This document shows, in pieces, positions 44,924-53,606 of a DNA stretch of 64,000 nucleotides (positions within the stretch are counted from its first letter, which is position 1; each line of letters starts with the position of its first letter). The stretch is from the NCBI RefSeq assembly GCF_003367395.1, contig NZ_CP031417.1:2108001-2172000 (forward strand), written 5' to 3'. Made by a program: the position numbers and the translations under genes. Origin of the DNA: Pseudolabrys taiwanensis. GTDB taxonomy: Bacteria > Pseudomonadota > Alphaproteobacteria > Rhizobiales > Xanthobacteraceae. Under the pieces are notes generated by a model. That model ran no database searches. It saw only the letters and a program-made list of their open reading frames with translations, and had not been told where the DNA came from.

Positions 44924-45574
44924 TTAGTGCTTCAGCTTCGCATCGACCGCGAACTTCGCTTCGGTCTTCTTGGTGATCTCGTCGAGCGTCACGCCGGGCG
45001 CGAGCTCGATCAAGGTCATGCCGCCGGCCTTCTTGTCGATCGAGAAGACGCCAAGGTCGGTGATCACCATATCGACGACGCCGGCGCCCGTGAGCGGCAG
45101 CGTGCAGCGGTGCAGCAGCTTGGGCTCGTCCTTGGCGGTGTGTTCCATGATCACGACCACCTTCTTGACGCCGGCGACGAGGTCCATGGCGCCACCCATG
45201 CCCTTCACCATCTTGCCGGGGATCATCCAGTTGGCGAGATCGCCGTTCTCCGCCACCTGCATCGCGCCAAGCAGCGCCAGATCGATGTGGCCGCCGCGGA
45301 TCATCGCGAAGCTGTCGGCCGAGGAGAAGAAGCTGGTGGTCGGCAGTTCGGTGACCGTCTGCTTGCCGGCGTTGATGAGGTCCGGATCCTCTTCCCCTTC
45401 GTAAGGGAAAGGCCCGAAGCCGAGCATGCCGTTCTCGCTCTGGAGCTGAACGCTGACGCCCTTCGGGATGTAGTTCGACACCAGGGTCGGGATGCCGATG
45501 CCGAGATTGACGTAGAAACCGTCGCGCAACTCCTTGGCGGCGCGTTCGGCCATCTGATCGCGGGTCCAGGGCAT
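44924..45574 (-). CDS. scoB: 3-oxoacid CoA-transferase subunit B
   Basis: A 216-residue beta subunit of a family I CoA-transferase that moves CoA from succinyl-CoA (or similar) to acetoacetate or 3-oxoadipate. The catalytic glutamate is E47 in the motif [21 protein letters not shown] at the N-terminus and [14 protein letters not shown] are family markers. It starts two bases after the scoA stop, forming one operon. The family includes PcaJ, AtoA and ScoB; the specific acid cannot be decided, though ketone-body use is the most usual. Confidence 0.9.
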   Translation of the reverse strand: MPWTRDQMAERAAKELRDGFYVNLGIGIPTLVSNYIPKGVSVQLQSENGMLGFGPFPYEGEEDPDLINAGKQTVTELPTTSFFSSADSFAMIRGGHIDLALLGAMQVAENGDLANWMIPGKMVKGMGGAMDLVAGVKKVVVIMEHTAKDEPKLLHRCTLPLTGAGVVDMVITDLGVFSIDKKAGGMTLIELAPGVTLDEITKKTEAKFAVDAKLKH

Positions 45575-45575
45575 A

Positions 45576-46304
45576 TTAAACCTCCTCTCCGGTGCCGGCC
45601 GCCGCCGGACGCTTACGGACGGTGCGGTTCTCGATGGGCTTCACGTAGTTATGCAGTTGCACGATGCGCTGCACGTAGACGCCAGGGGTGATGATGGCAT
45701 CCGGGTTGAGCTCGCCCGGCTGCACCAGGTGCTCGACCTGGGCCACCGTGACCTTGCCGGCCGTCGCCATCATCGGATTGAAGTTACGCGCCGTCTTCCG
45801 GTAGACGAGGTTGCCTTCGGTGTCGCCCATCCAGGCGTGCACGATCGACAGGTCGGCGACGATGCCGCGCTCCATGATGTAGCGCTCGCCGTCGAAGATG
45901 CGCTCTTCCTTGCCTTTGGCGATGTCCGTGCCGGCGCCCGTGCGGGTGAAGAAGGCCGGAATGCCCGCGCCGCCGGCGCGGATGCGCTCGGCGAGCGTGC
46001 CCTGCGGGTTGAACTCGATCTCCAGCTCGCCGGCGAGGTACTGTTTGGCGAACAGCTTGTTCTCACCCACGTAGGAGGAGATCATCTTGCTGATCTGGCG
46101 GGTCTCGAGCAGGAGGCCGAGGCCGCCGCCGTCGACGCCCGCGTTATTCGAGACGAAAGTGAGGTTTTTCACGCCGGAATCGCGGATGGCGTGAATCAGG
46201 ATTTCCGGCACGCCGCAGACGCCGAAGCCGCCGCAGCAGATCAACATGCCGTCTCTGAGCACGTCGGCGAGGGCCGCCTTCGCGTCTGGATAGACTTTCT
46301 TCAT
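45576..46304 (-). CDS. scoA: 3-oxoacid CoA-transferase subunit A
   Basis: A 242-residue alpha subunit. The CoA-binding oxyanion motif is [11 protein letters not shown] (24-34), with [46 protein letters not shown] and NFNPMMATA as further family signatures. It forms an alpha2beta2 enzyme with the product of the adjacent scoB. It is the first gene of the pair, facing left. A short hairpin (CCCCG/CGGGG near 46339) lies upstream. Confidence 0.9.
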   Translation of the reverse strand: MKKVYPDAKAALADVLRDGMLICCGGFGVCGVPEILIHAIRDSGVKNLTFVSNNAGVDGGGLGLLLETRQISKMISSYVGENKLFAKQYLAGELEIEFNPQGTLAERIRAGGAGIPAFFTRTGAGTDIAKGKEERIFDGERYIMERGIVADLSIVHAWMGDTEGNLVYRKTARNFNPMMATAGKVTVAQVEHLVQPGELNPDAIITPGVYVQRIVQLHNYVKPIENRTVRKRPAAAGTGEEV

Positions 46305-46382
46305 ACTATTTTCTCATCCGCCCTGATGGCAGCCTCCCCGTTCTGCGGGGAGAAAACATCAAATCACCGGTCCGATGCAAGC

Positions 46383-46715
46383 CTATCGCGCGGGTGCCGG
46401 CGGGGTGATGTCGGTGACCGGATTTTGCGGTCGCTGCGGCTGGACCGGCGCGGCCGGTGCTGGCGGCGGCGGCGCGGGGGCCGCAACAGGCGCCGGCGCC
46501 GCGAGCCGCGTGGGCAAAGGCAGCCCGTGCGGGTAATAGGTCCAGCCCACGAAGAAGGCGGCAAAGAGGACTGCCGAAAGGAACGCCGCCATGCCGCGAT
46601 GGCCGAAGGTCAGCACATTCGCGATCAAGGTGGCGAGGAACACGAGGACCGCCAGAACCCCGACATAGACCCAGTCGACGGTGGCGAGATCGATGGCAGA
46701 CAGATCGATCGGCAC
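46383..46715 (-). CDS. Small proline-rich inner-membrane protein
   Basis: A 110-residue protein. The GTG at 46715 is chosen because AAAGGAGG lies six bases upstream. Two hydrophobic helices (about 14-34 and 42-60) are followed by a Pro/Ala-rich tail (about 68-110), so the tail is probably exposed on one side of the membrane. No family is recognised. It is leftward, in the gap between scoA and the rightward dehydrogenase gene, with its own start signals. Confidence 0.55.
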   Translation of the reverse strand: MPIDLSAIDLATVDWVYVGVLAVLVFLATLIANVLTFGHRGMAAFLSAVLFAAFFVGWTYYPHGLPLPTRLAAPAPVAAPAPPPPAPAAPVQPQRPQNPVTDITPPAPAR

Positions 46716-46821
46716 GGAGAGCCTCCTTTGCAATAGACGGACATACTAGCAGGCCCGCGATGCGGGTCACAGTCAGCCGCTTATTTCCCAACAACTCATT
46801 TGAGACTATACCTGCGGCGCC

Positions 46822-47790
46822 ATGACAAACGTGCTCATTCTCACTGAAATTCAAGAAGCGATGCAGCAGCGTTACAAGCAGATGCTGCTGGAAAGGTTTC
46901 CGCAACTCACCATCAATGTGGTGGGCCACCACACCAAGGTCGAACCTTATATCGCCGACATTGACGTTTTGATGTGCTTCTCGCCGCCCATGGCGGATCA
47001 CGTGGTGCGCGACGCGCCAAAACTCAAGTGGATCCAAGCGCTCGGCACCGGCGTCGACAACATCGTCGATCTGCCTTCGCTCGGCAAAGAGGTGGTGGTC
47101 ACCAACGTACGCGGCATTCATGGCGCGCCGGTATCGGAAGCCACCATCGCCTACATGCTGTCGCTCGCCCGCGATCTACCGCGTTCGGTGCATGCGCAGG
47201 ATCGCAGCGCCTGGGAGCGCCGGCCCGCGCAGCTGCTCGCCGGCAAGACAGTCGGCATTCTCGGGGTTGGGCTGATCGCGGAGTATCTGGCGCCGTTGTG
47301 CAAGGCGTTCGGCATGACAGTGGTCGGCATCACCGGCAGTCCGCGACCGACGCCGGGCTTCGACCGGATGGTCAAGCGCGAAGACCTCATCGCGGTCGCG
47401 CCGGAACTCGACTTCCTGGTGGCGCTGATCCCGATGAGCGCGGAGACGCACAACATCGTCGGGGCGAAAGTTTTCACGGCGATGAAGCCCACCGCCTATC
47501 TCGTCAATGTCGCGCGCGGCGGCGTGGTCGATGAGGAAGCGCTGGTGAAGGCATTGGAGAGCGGCGAGATCGCCGGCGCGGCGCTCGACGTGTTCTCGCA
47601 AGAGCCGCTGCCGACCGAAAGCTCGCTCTGGAAGACGAAGGGCATCACCCTCTTCCCGCATCTCGGCGGCTATTCGGAAGGCTACGAAACGCGCGCCATG
47701 CCGACTTTGGCCGGCAACATGGCGAAGTATCTCGCGGGCGATCTCAAGAACATGATCAACATCGTGCGTTCGCCTGCGTCTTGGCAATAA
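46822..47790 (+). CDS. D-isomer-specific 2-hydroxyacid dehydrogenase
   Basis: A 322-residue NAD(P)-dependent dehydrogenase. The Rossmann region is KTVGILGVGLIAEYLA (142-157), with the third glycine of GxGxxG replaced. Catalytic residues are R232 in NVARGGVVDEEAL, E261 in DVFSQEPLP, and H280 in LFPHLGGYSEGY. It interconverts 2-oxo acids and D-2-hydroxy acids or oxidises phosphoglycerate-like substrates. It is followed 21 bases later by an M24-fold gene in the same direction, suggesting a shared catabolic unit whose substrate is unknown. Confidence 0.87.
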   Translation: MTNVLILTEIQEAMQQRYKQMLLERFPQLTINVVGHHTKVEPYIADIDVLMCFSPPMADHVVRDAPKLKWIQALGTGVDNIVDLPSLGKEVVVTNVRGIHGAPVSEATIAYMLSLARDLPRSVHAQDRSAWERRPAQLLAGKTVGILGVGLIAEYLAPLCKAFGMTVVGITGSPRPTPGFDRMVKREDLIAVAPELDFLVALIPMSAETHNIVGAKVFTAMKPTAYLVNVARGGVVDEEALVKALESGEIAGAALDVFSQEPLPTESSLWKTKGITLFPHLGGYSEGYETRAMPTLAGNMAKYLAGDLKNMINIVRSPASWQ

Positions 47791-47811
47791 TAGCGCTCGG
47801 GAGGAGCGAAT

Positions 47812-49005
47812 ATGGCCCTATCGGAACGTCTGAATACGCCGATCTCCACCGCCGAGCTCGAGCGTCGCTGGCGCGCCGTACGCGCCGCCATGGAACGCGA
47901 CAAGATCGACGTCCTGCTGATGCAGAACAATAACGATCACATGGGCGGCTATGTGCGCTGGTTCACGGACATGCCGGCGGTCAACGGCTATCCGCAGACT
48001 GTGGTCTTCCCGCGCGACGACGAGATGTCGGTGGTCTGCCAGGGGCCGTTCGGCGCCGAGACGGTGCCACCGCAAGATCCGCAGACTTGGCGCGGCGTTA
48101 AGAAGGTGTACTCAACGCCGAGCTACGCCTCGGCCCATTACACCAAGGACTACGACCCCGCATTGGCGGCGAAGGCCCTCGCCCCTTACGCCAAAGGGAC
48201 GATCGGTTATGTCGGCACCTATCAGATGTCATATGCGCTGCTCGACTCCGTCAAGCGCGCCTTTCCGAACGCGCGTTTCGTCGATGCGACCGAAATGGTC
48301 GACAAGATCAAGGTGATCAAGAGCCCGGAGGAAATGGAGCTCGTCAAGCGTGCGGCGTCAATGCAGGACGGCGCCATGCGCGCGGCATTCGCGGCGGTGA
48401 AGCCCGGCATGCGCGACATCGAAGTCGCGGCGATCGCGCAGCAGTACAGCGTGTCGCACGGCAGCGAGAACGGTATTTATCTGTGCGCCTCGATGCCGAT
48501 CGGCAAGCCGTCGCCGTTCGGTCCCCGACATCTGCAGAACCGGGTCATTCAGGAAGGCGACCAGATCGCGCTCCTGGTCGAGGATTCAGGCCCGGGCGGC
48601 ATGTACACCGAACTCGGCCGCTCCTGCGTCGTCGGCAAAGTGCCGCAGGCGATGAAGGACGAATTGGAGTTCTGCAAGCAGTCGCGCAAGTTCACGCTCG
48701 ACCTATTGAAGCCCGGAACGCCGTGCAAGGACATCTGGGACGCCTACAACGATTTCATGCGCAAGAACGGACGCCCGCCGGAATCGCGTCTCTATTGCCA
48801 CGGCCAGGGCTATGATCTCGTCGAGCGGCCGCTGATCCGCAACGATGAGCCGTGGACGATCGAAGTCGACATGAACATCGTCGTCCACCCGACCTATCTG
48901 CACGCCGGCTATCTCAACTGGCTGTGCGACAACTACCTGATCGGCGGCAACGGCCCAGGCGACCGGCTGCACCAGTTCCCCGAAGAGGTCGTTGAGGTCG
49001 GCTAA
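47812..49005 (+). CDS. M24-fold (creatinase/Xaa-Pro peptidase-like) protein
   Basis: A 397-residue protein with an N-terminal creatinase-type domain (about 15-165) and a C-terminal pita-bread domain (170-397). A strong GGGAGGAG precedes the ATG. Of the five metal-ligand positions of true M24 aminopeptidases, only the first Asp (D258) is kept. The others read E267, Y334 (in HGQGY), H359 (in NIVVHPTY) and C372. So it is unlikely to be a dimetal peptidase. It could be a creatinase-like hydrolase or lyase acting without metal. It is co-directional with the dehydrogenase gene. Confidence 0.8.
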   Translation: MALSERLNTPISTAELERRWRAVRAAMERDKIDVLLMQNNNDHMGGYVRWFTDMPAVNGYPQTVVFPRDDEMSVVCQGPFGAETVPPQDPQTWRGVKKVYSTPSYASAHYTKDYDPALAAKALAPYAKGTIGYVGTYQMSYALLDSVKRAFPNARFVDATEMVDKIKVIKSPEEMELVKRAASMQDGAMRAAFAAVKPGMRDIEVAAIAQQYSVSHGSENGIYLCASMPIGKPSPFGPRHLQNRVIQEGDQIALLVEDSGPGGMYTELGRSCVVGKVPQAMKDELEFCKQSRKFTLDLLKPGTPCKDIWDAYNDFMRKNGRPPESRLYCHGQGYDLVERPLIRNDEPWTIEVDMNIVVHPTYLHAGYLNWLCDNYLIGGNGPGDRLHQFPEEVVEVG

Positions 49006-49030
49006 AAGGCCGGCGCGGCTTTACAGTCGG

Positions 49031-49138
49031 GTCATTCCGGGGCGCGGGCACTTGCGAGCGAACCCGGAATCCAGCGACAAACTCATTCGACCGGGCTGGA
49101 TTCCGGGTCCGCGCGTTTCACGCGCGGCCCGGAATGAC
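49031..49138. repeat. Long palindromic intergenic repeat
   Basis: The outer arms GTCATTCCGGG.. and ..CCCGGAATGAC enclose ACCCGGAATCCAGC/GCTGGATTCCGGGT and a CCGCGCGTTTCACGCGCGG hairpin. It lies between the convergent M24 and TusA-MetE genes and probably separates their transcripts. Confidence 0.8.
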
Positions 49139-49146
49139 GGACTTAC

Positions 49147-50646
49147 CTAGCGCAAAGCCGCCGCGACCTTGGCAATGGCCGCGAGCTTTTCCTCGGCGGA
49201 GCCGGAGCCGCAGATCGGATTGTCGGCAAAGGTCGCGAAGCCGCAGTCCGGATGCAGTAAGAGACGCTCGGCGCCGAACAGATCGACGGCGCGGCGCACG
49301 CGCGCTTCGATGTCCTCGGCCGCCTCGGTGTGGCTGCATTTCTGGTTGACCACGCCGACGCCGATGCGCGCGTCATCCGGCAACGCGCGCAACAGTTCCA
49401 TCTCGCCGGCGCGCGGCGTGCACATCTCCAGGAGATAGCCGCCGACCTTCATCGCCGCGAGCGTATCGAGCAGCGGCGCGTAGCTCCCGCTGAGCGCCAC
49501 ACTTTCGTCCGGCGTCCAATTGCCGCGACAGACATGCACTGCGGTGCGCTCGCGCGGCGCGCCATCGAGCACGGCATTCATCAGATCGCGCGCGAAAGTC
49601 AGTTCGTAGTCCGGCCCTTGCGACTCCGACAAAGCGCCGCACATGAAGCTCGGCCTGCTCTTGGGGCCGCTGAACACGACCTCGGACAGGACCGGCTCGT
49701 CGAACTGAACAAGCGAGGCGCCCGCCGCCATCAGGTCCGCAAGCTCGGCGCGCAACGCCGCGACGATATCGGCGGCCAGTTCCTCGCGGCTCTCATAGGC
49801 CCGTTCCTGGAGACACTCCATCCACATCGTGCGCGTCAAAAGATACGGCCCCGGCAGCGCGATTTTGATCGGCTTGTCGCTGACGCCGTGCAGGAAATCC
49901 AGTTCGTGCAAGGCCAGCCCGCGGCTGCGTCCGATACGGCCGAAGATAGCCGGGTGGCGCACGTCGGCGGCCGGCACGTCGAGCGCACGCAATTCGCGCT
50001 CGAACTCCTCCGGATCATCGACCAGCGGCAGCAAATCGGTGAGCGGGATGAGCTGACAGTTGTCGAGCCGCGTCGCGACGAAGCTCGCATAGCTGTCGCG
50101 ACGCTGCTCGCCGTCGGTCATGACATCGACGCCGGCGCGCTCTTGCGCCGCGGCGACGAGACGCACAGCGTCGTCCGCCGTCTCGTGGAAGGCCGCTTCG
50201 TCGAGCTTGCCCTCGACATAGGCGTGCATCGCCTGCGTCATCCAGCGCGGCCGCGGCCAACTGCCAATGCCGGTGACGGCGAGCGGCGGGATTGGCTTGA
50301 AGGGCCGCTGTGTGACGGGCTGCGCGGGTGCAATGGCCGCGACTATCGCGGGCTGCAGCGGTGGCGCCGGCGCTTCGGCACGCTCCTCGATCTTGCCTTT
50401 GCAGATAAGGAAGCTGCGCTGCTTGCCGGCCTTGGTCCACGACACCAAGTCGTTGCCGGTGAGCCGGCACCAGGCGGGCAGATCCTCGTCGACCGAAATC
50501 TCGGTCGAAAGAATTTCCAAGAGCTGTCCGCGTGCCATCGGATCGATGTGCTTGCGGATCAGCAGCAACAAACCGTTGCCACAGTCGAGATCGCCGCCGT
50601 CGAACGAGACGTCGGGCGACGCGCCATGCTGGTCGACCGGTTGCAT
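49147..50646 (-). CDS. TusA-like domain fused to MetE-type methyltransferase core
   Basis: A 499-residue fusion. Residues about 12-85 form a TusA/SirA-like sulfur-carrier domain with C22 in GGDLDCGNGLLLLIRK (CPxP reads CGNG) and a second C60 in DLPAWCRLTGN. After a Pro-rich linker (about 90-120), residues 124-499 match the C-terminal core of cobalamin-independent methionine synthase. Zinc/thiol ligands are visible: H371 and C373 in AVHVCRGN, E407 in LLEMC, and C468 in LHPDCGFATF. The ATG at 50646 is four bases after the upstream stop. The MetE folate-binding N-terminal half is absent. Probably a thiol methyltransferase receiving sulfur from its own carrier domain (inference). Confidence 0.8.
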   Translation of the reverse strand: MQPVDQHGASPDVSFDGGDLDCGNGLLLLIRKHIDPMARGQLLEILSTEISVDEDLPAWCRLTGNDLVSWTKAGKQRSFLICKGKIEERAEAPAPPLQPAIVAAIAPAQPVTQRPFKPIPPLAVTGIGSWPRPRWMTQAMHAYVEGKLDEAAFHETADDAVRLVAAAQERAGVDVMTDGEQRRDSYASFVATRLDNCQLIPLTDLLPLVDDPEEFERELRALDVPAADVRHPAIFGRIGRSRGLALHELDFLHGVSDKPIKIALPGPYLLTRTMWMECLQERAYESREELAADIVAALRAELADLMAAGASLVQFDEPVLSEVVFSGPKSRPSFMCGALSESQGPDYELTFARDLMNAVLDGAPRERTAVHVCRGNWTPDESVALSGSYAPLLDTLAAMKVGGYLLEMCTPRAGEMELLRALPDDARIGVGVVNQKCSHTEAAEDIEARVRRAVDLFGAERLLLHPDCGFATFADNPICGSGSAEEKLAAIAKVAAALR

Positions 50647-50650
50647 GCGT

Positions 50651-52246
50651 CTACGTTGCCCTTCGCCGTCCCATCTCGTAGCCAACCGCCGCGCAGCCGA
50701 TGAGCAGCACCGCGAGGGCGGCCAGCATGCCGGGCGACAGACCGGCGACGTAGGTGGCCTGCGCGGCAGGCGCATGCGCGCCGGCCGGTTGCGCGGACGT
50801 GGCGGCACTGGTCGTGGCCGCCTCGGCGTGGCCTTCGCTGCGGCCGATCGCCTGATAGGTCCGCGCCAGCATCGCCCGGCCGACGTCCTTGAGGATGGCC
50901 TGGCCGGCGACACGCCCCTGCCCCAGTACGAGATCAACATTGGTCACATCGGGTCCACCGAGATTGACCGACTTGTTGCCCTGCCTGTCTTCGACATGCC
51001 AGCCGAGCACGTTGTCGCCTTCGACCCGATCGACCACGATCTTGAAATAGCCCTCGGGGCCGGTCGCGGCGTTGCCCGGCTTGAGCCTGATTTCCTCTTT
51101 GTTGACCAGCATGAACCCGAAATTGTGCCCGGTCGGGCAACCGACCGGATAGACGGCGTAACGCTTATCGCCGGCATAGTCGTCGCCGTAGTTGAGGCTG
51201 AAGGCCTTCGCATAAATCTTCAGGTTGGCCTTGCCGTCCTTGAACGGCTCCGGCCACGGCGACAGAAAGCCGGCGAGATCGCCGTGCTCGAACACCAGTG
51301 CCTTGCGCGCGCCTGTATCCTCGATCAGCAGATCGCTGTTCACCGGCCCAAGCGTACGGTCGAGAACGACATTGCCATTTTCGACAACTTCGATGCGCAC
51401 GGTGCCGGCGGCGCTGTCGATGCCGGCGACGCGGACGGTGCGATCGCCCGATTTCCATTCGTCCCCGACCGCGGCGAGGCCCGAGAACAGCTTCTCATCG
51501 GCGAGCAACAGACGATCCATGCGCACGCCGGAGATCCAGTCGAACACCATCTTCTGCGACGTAACCTCGCGCGCCTGACCTTGGTTGTAGAGCTGGGTGA
51601 AGCGCGTGCCCCACCAGTTCGGCTCGGTCTGCGACAATACCGGCGAACCGAACGCCCATTCCCAGTCGGTGCCGGCGATGGTCTTCACATGCAGCGCGTG
51701 GTTGGCCATCTTCTCGTGGCCGACCGTCGCGTAGTACTGATAGACCTGCCCGCCGACGACAACACTCTTGCCGGCGGGAATGGTGACGTTCTCCTTCACC
51801 ACGATGCTCATGTCGTAGTCGATATAAGTCGGCATGCGGCCGAGCACCGGCATGCCCTCGCCGCGCAGCGCGACTTCGCCGCCCATCGTGTCTTCCAGAT
51901 AGAACAGACCGCCCGGGGGGATGACGACCTCGCCGTTCTCGACGCGGCTCTTGCGGATGAACACACCGTCGAATTTCGGCGGCCGCGGCACGCCAAAATC
52001 GTCCTTCATCGCACGGCCCTGCGGCAGCCCTGGCAAACCCGGCACGTAAGCCGGCTTCACCGGACGGTCGGCGACTTCGGAAAACGGCGGCGGCGCAATG
52101 TCCTTGGCGGCGATCGGATGCGCGAGCGGCAGGCCGGGCTTGGCCGGCGTCAGCACTGTCGCATAGTCGGTCGCCGATGCCGCTGAGGCGGCCGCAGCCA
52201 GCAAAGTCGCCGCGGTGACGAGCTTCAGTCCAACGCGATAAGGCAT
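50651..52246 (-). CDS. Exported protein with C-terminal anchor, unknown function
   Basis: A 531-residue protein with a signal peptide (MPYRVGLKLVTAATLLAAAA..., cleavage near ASA/TD). A large extracytoplasmic part (about 30-460) is rich in beta-like segments (VFIRKSRVENGEVVIPPGG, GKSVVVGGQVYQYYATVGHEK, YAVYPVGCPTGHNFGF). A low-complexity Ala/Thr linker, a membrane helix (about 505-525) and a short RRR tail follow, so it is probably anchored in the inner membrane facing the periplasm. GGGGAGGAAGCG precedes the ATG. I do not recognise its family. It sits in the middle of the TusA/DsrE cluster and may be its envelope component. Confidence 0.65.
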   Translation of the reverse strand: MPYRVGLKLVTAATLLAAAASAASATDYATVLTPAKPGLPLAHPIAAKDIAPPPFSEVADRPVKPAYVPGLPGLPQGRAMKDDFGVPRPPKFDGVFIRKSRVENGEVVIPPGGLFYLEDTMGGEVALRGEGMPVLGRMPTYIDYDMSIVVKENVTIPAGKSVVVGGQVYQYYATVGHEKMANHALHVKTIAGTDWEWAFGSPVLSQTEPNWWGTRFTQLYNQGQAREVTSQKMVFDWISGVRMDRLLLADEKLFSGLAAVGDEWKSGDRTVRVAGIDSAAGTVRIEVVENGNVVLDRTLGPVNSDLLIEDTGARKALVFEHGDLAGFLSPWPEPFKDGKANLKIYAKAFSLNYGDDYAGDKRYAVYPVGCPTGHNFGFMLVNKEEIRLKPGNAATGPEGYFKIVVDRVEGDNVLGWHVEDRQGNKSVNLGGPDVTNVDLVLGQGRVAGQAILKDVGRAMLARTYQAIGRSEGHAEAATTSAATSAQPAGAHAPAAQATYVAGLSPGMLAALAVLLIGCAAVGYEMGRRRAT

Positions 52247-52260
52247 CGCTTCCTCCCCCG

Positions 52261-52797
52261 TTAAATTGTCTTCGGCCCCGTCGCTTGCAGACGAGTCGGC
52301 GGCACCGGACACGCCGCGCTGCGCCGGCTGAGATAGAGCGTCCCCCAGCCGGTCAGCATCAACGTGTTGAGCGCGATCAGCCATTTCGGCACGCCAGCGA
52401 GCAGCGTGCCGGCAAGGCCCAACCCCACCACCGACAAAACCGGCGCAAGACAACTCACGCACAGCGCCGACAAGGCGAGCACACCGCCACCGAGCGCGGC
52501 GCTACCGGCCGCCCGGCCGCCATTGCGCCGCGCCGTTGACAAGGCGAAGCCCATGAAGGCCACCGCCATGCCGACCGATGCCGTGGTCCAGATCTCGTCC
52601 TTCCGCTTGAAGCTCACCCACCACGCCTCCGAACGTTCGTAAGTGAGCTTGCCGGACGACACGAACTCGTCCGGCAGGAAGCCGCAGTTTTCGGCGTCGG
52701 CCGCCGTCGCCGGCATCTCGAACACGGCGAAGCTGACGGCGACGTAAGCGAGCGCCGCGGCGACGAACAAAGCGAGCATCAGGCGATAGGGGATCAT
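52261..52797 (-). CDS. Four-helix membrane protein with CxxC
   Basis: A 178-residue inner-membrane protein. A first helix (about 5-27) leads to an extracytoplasmic loop with FLPDEFVSSGKLTYERSEAWW. Three further helices follow (about 70-88, 103-125, 138-156). The third contains ALCVSCLAPV, with C113 and C116 within the membrane. Such in-membrane cysteine pairs occur in MerT- and DsbD/CcdA-like thiol or sulfur carriers. The family is not certain. GGGAGGG precedes the ATG, and the gene is 14 bases from the downstream exported-protein gene. Confidence 0.65.
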   Translation of the reverse strand: MIPYRLMLALFVAAALAYVAVSFAVFEMPATAADAENCGFLPDEFVSSGKLTYERSEAWWVSFKRKDEIWTTASVGMAVAFMGFALSTARRNGGRAAGSAALGGGVLALSALCVSCLAPVLSVVGLGLAGTLLAGVPKWLIALNTLMLTGWGTLYLSRRSAACPVPPTRLQATGPKTI

Positions 52798-52825
52798 CGG
52801 CGCCCTCCCGTCGTGAACGACATTT

Positions 52826-53188
52826 TCAGTAGCTGACGCTCGGCGCGCCCTCGCCCATGAACTCGACCAGCTTGGCGCCGCCGACGATCACCGCGCCGGG
52901 TACGAGATTGTTCTCGTCCAGCTTGCGCTTTTTGAAGCACGGAGAGCAGACATAGATCTCGCCACCGGCCTCGACAAAGCTCTTCATCAAATCCTTGAGC
53001 GGCGCGAACCCCTCCTCGTGGATGTCATCGGCGTAGCCCTTCTGCGACAGCCGCGTACCTTCGATCGAGAGGAAGACCAGCGTCTTCTTGTCGGATGCAA
53101 CGGCGGCATTGGCGACGACGAAAGCGACCGTCGCCTTGTCGGTGTCGTTCTTGGCGCAGGTCAGGCTCACAACGAATTTCCCAGGCAT
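52826..53188 (-). CDS. DsrE family sulfur-carrier-like protein
   Basis: A 120-residue DsrE/DsrF-like protein. The fold markers are FVVSLTCAKNDTDKATVAFVVANAAVA, the strand TLVFLSIEGTRLS, and the loop EIYVCSPCFKKRKL with C81-x2-C84. GAVIVGGAKLVEFM is near the end. DsrE-type proteins bind persulfide sulfur on cysteine and exchange it with TusA partners. It lies in a leftward cluster with two TusA-like domains, supporting a sulfur-transfer role. AAGGAG eight bases upstream confirms the start. Confidence 0.83.
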   Translation of the reverse strand: MPGKFVVSLTCAKNDTDKATVAFVVANAAVASDKKTLVFLSIEGTRLSQKGYADDIHEEGFAPLKDLMKSFVEAGGEIYVCSPCFKKRKLDENNLVPGAVIVGGAKLVEFMGEGAPSVSY

Positions 53189-53243
53189 GGTTTTTTGCTC
53201 CTTGTGGTTTTGCGGGCGGCGCCGATGCGGCAGATGCCGGTGG

Positions 53244-53606
53244 TCAGCTCCAGTCCAAGCGGGATCGGATCCAGAAACTCTTTGTGGGAGGGTCGTAATG
53301 CAGCAGTTCGTTACGGGTCAGCCGGCACCAGGCCGGCAAATCTTCCGGCGCACCGGCATCGAGCGAGATCACTTTCATGACGCCGCCAGGCATTGCCCGC
53401 AGGCGCTTGCGCAAATCGAGCACCAGTTCGCCACAGCCGAGATCGCCTGCATCCCAGACGGCATCACATCCCACGTCAGGTGCTTCATCAGGCCGCAGGG
53501 AAGATTGCACGGATAACCCCTCGTCCTCCGGCGCGATTGCGCGGAACGTCAGCATGTCAAAGCCACAGCGATGCGATGCAAATTGCCACATTGCGGCAAA
53601 TCGCAT
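53244..53606 (-). CDS. TusA-like sulfurtransferase protein
   Basis: 120 residues; the TusA/SirA fold occupies about 48-117. The carrier cysteine is C58 in DAGDLGCGELVLDLRKRLR, and C94 in DLPAWCRLTRNELL also matches the fusion protein downstream. The standard CPxP motif reads CGEL, a variant shared with the TusA domain of the TusA-MetE protein (CGNG). The N-terminal about 45 residues are extra, and the true start may be the ATG at 53555. It appears to be the first gene of the leftward five-gene cluster. Confidence 0.75.
   Translation of the reverse strand: MRFAAMWQFASHRCGFDMLTFRAIAPEDEGLSVQSSLRPDEAPDVGCDAVWDAGDLGCGELVLDLRKRLRAMPGGVMKVISLDAGAPEDLPAWCRLTRNELLHYDPPTKSFWIRSRLDWS

Noticed and set aside
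50647..50940. N-terminal extension of the TusA-MetE fusion
   Set aside because: It runs inside the upstream exported-protein gene and is Arg/Pro-rich. The TusA domain and the ATG at 50646 define the start.
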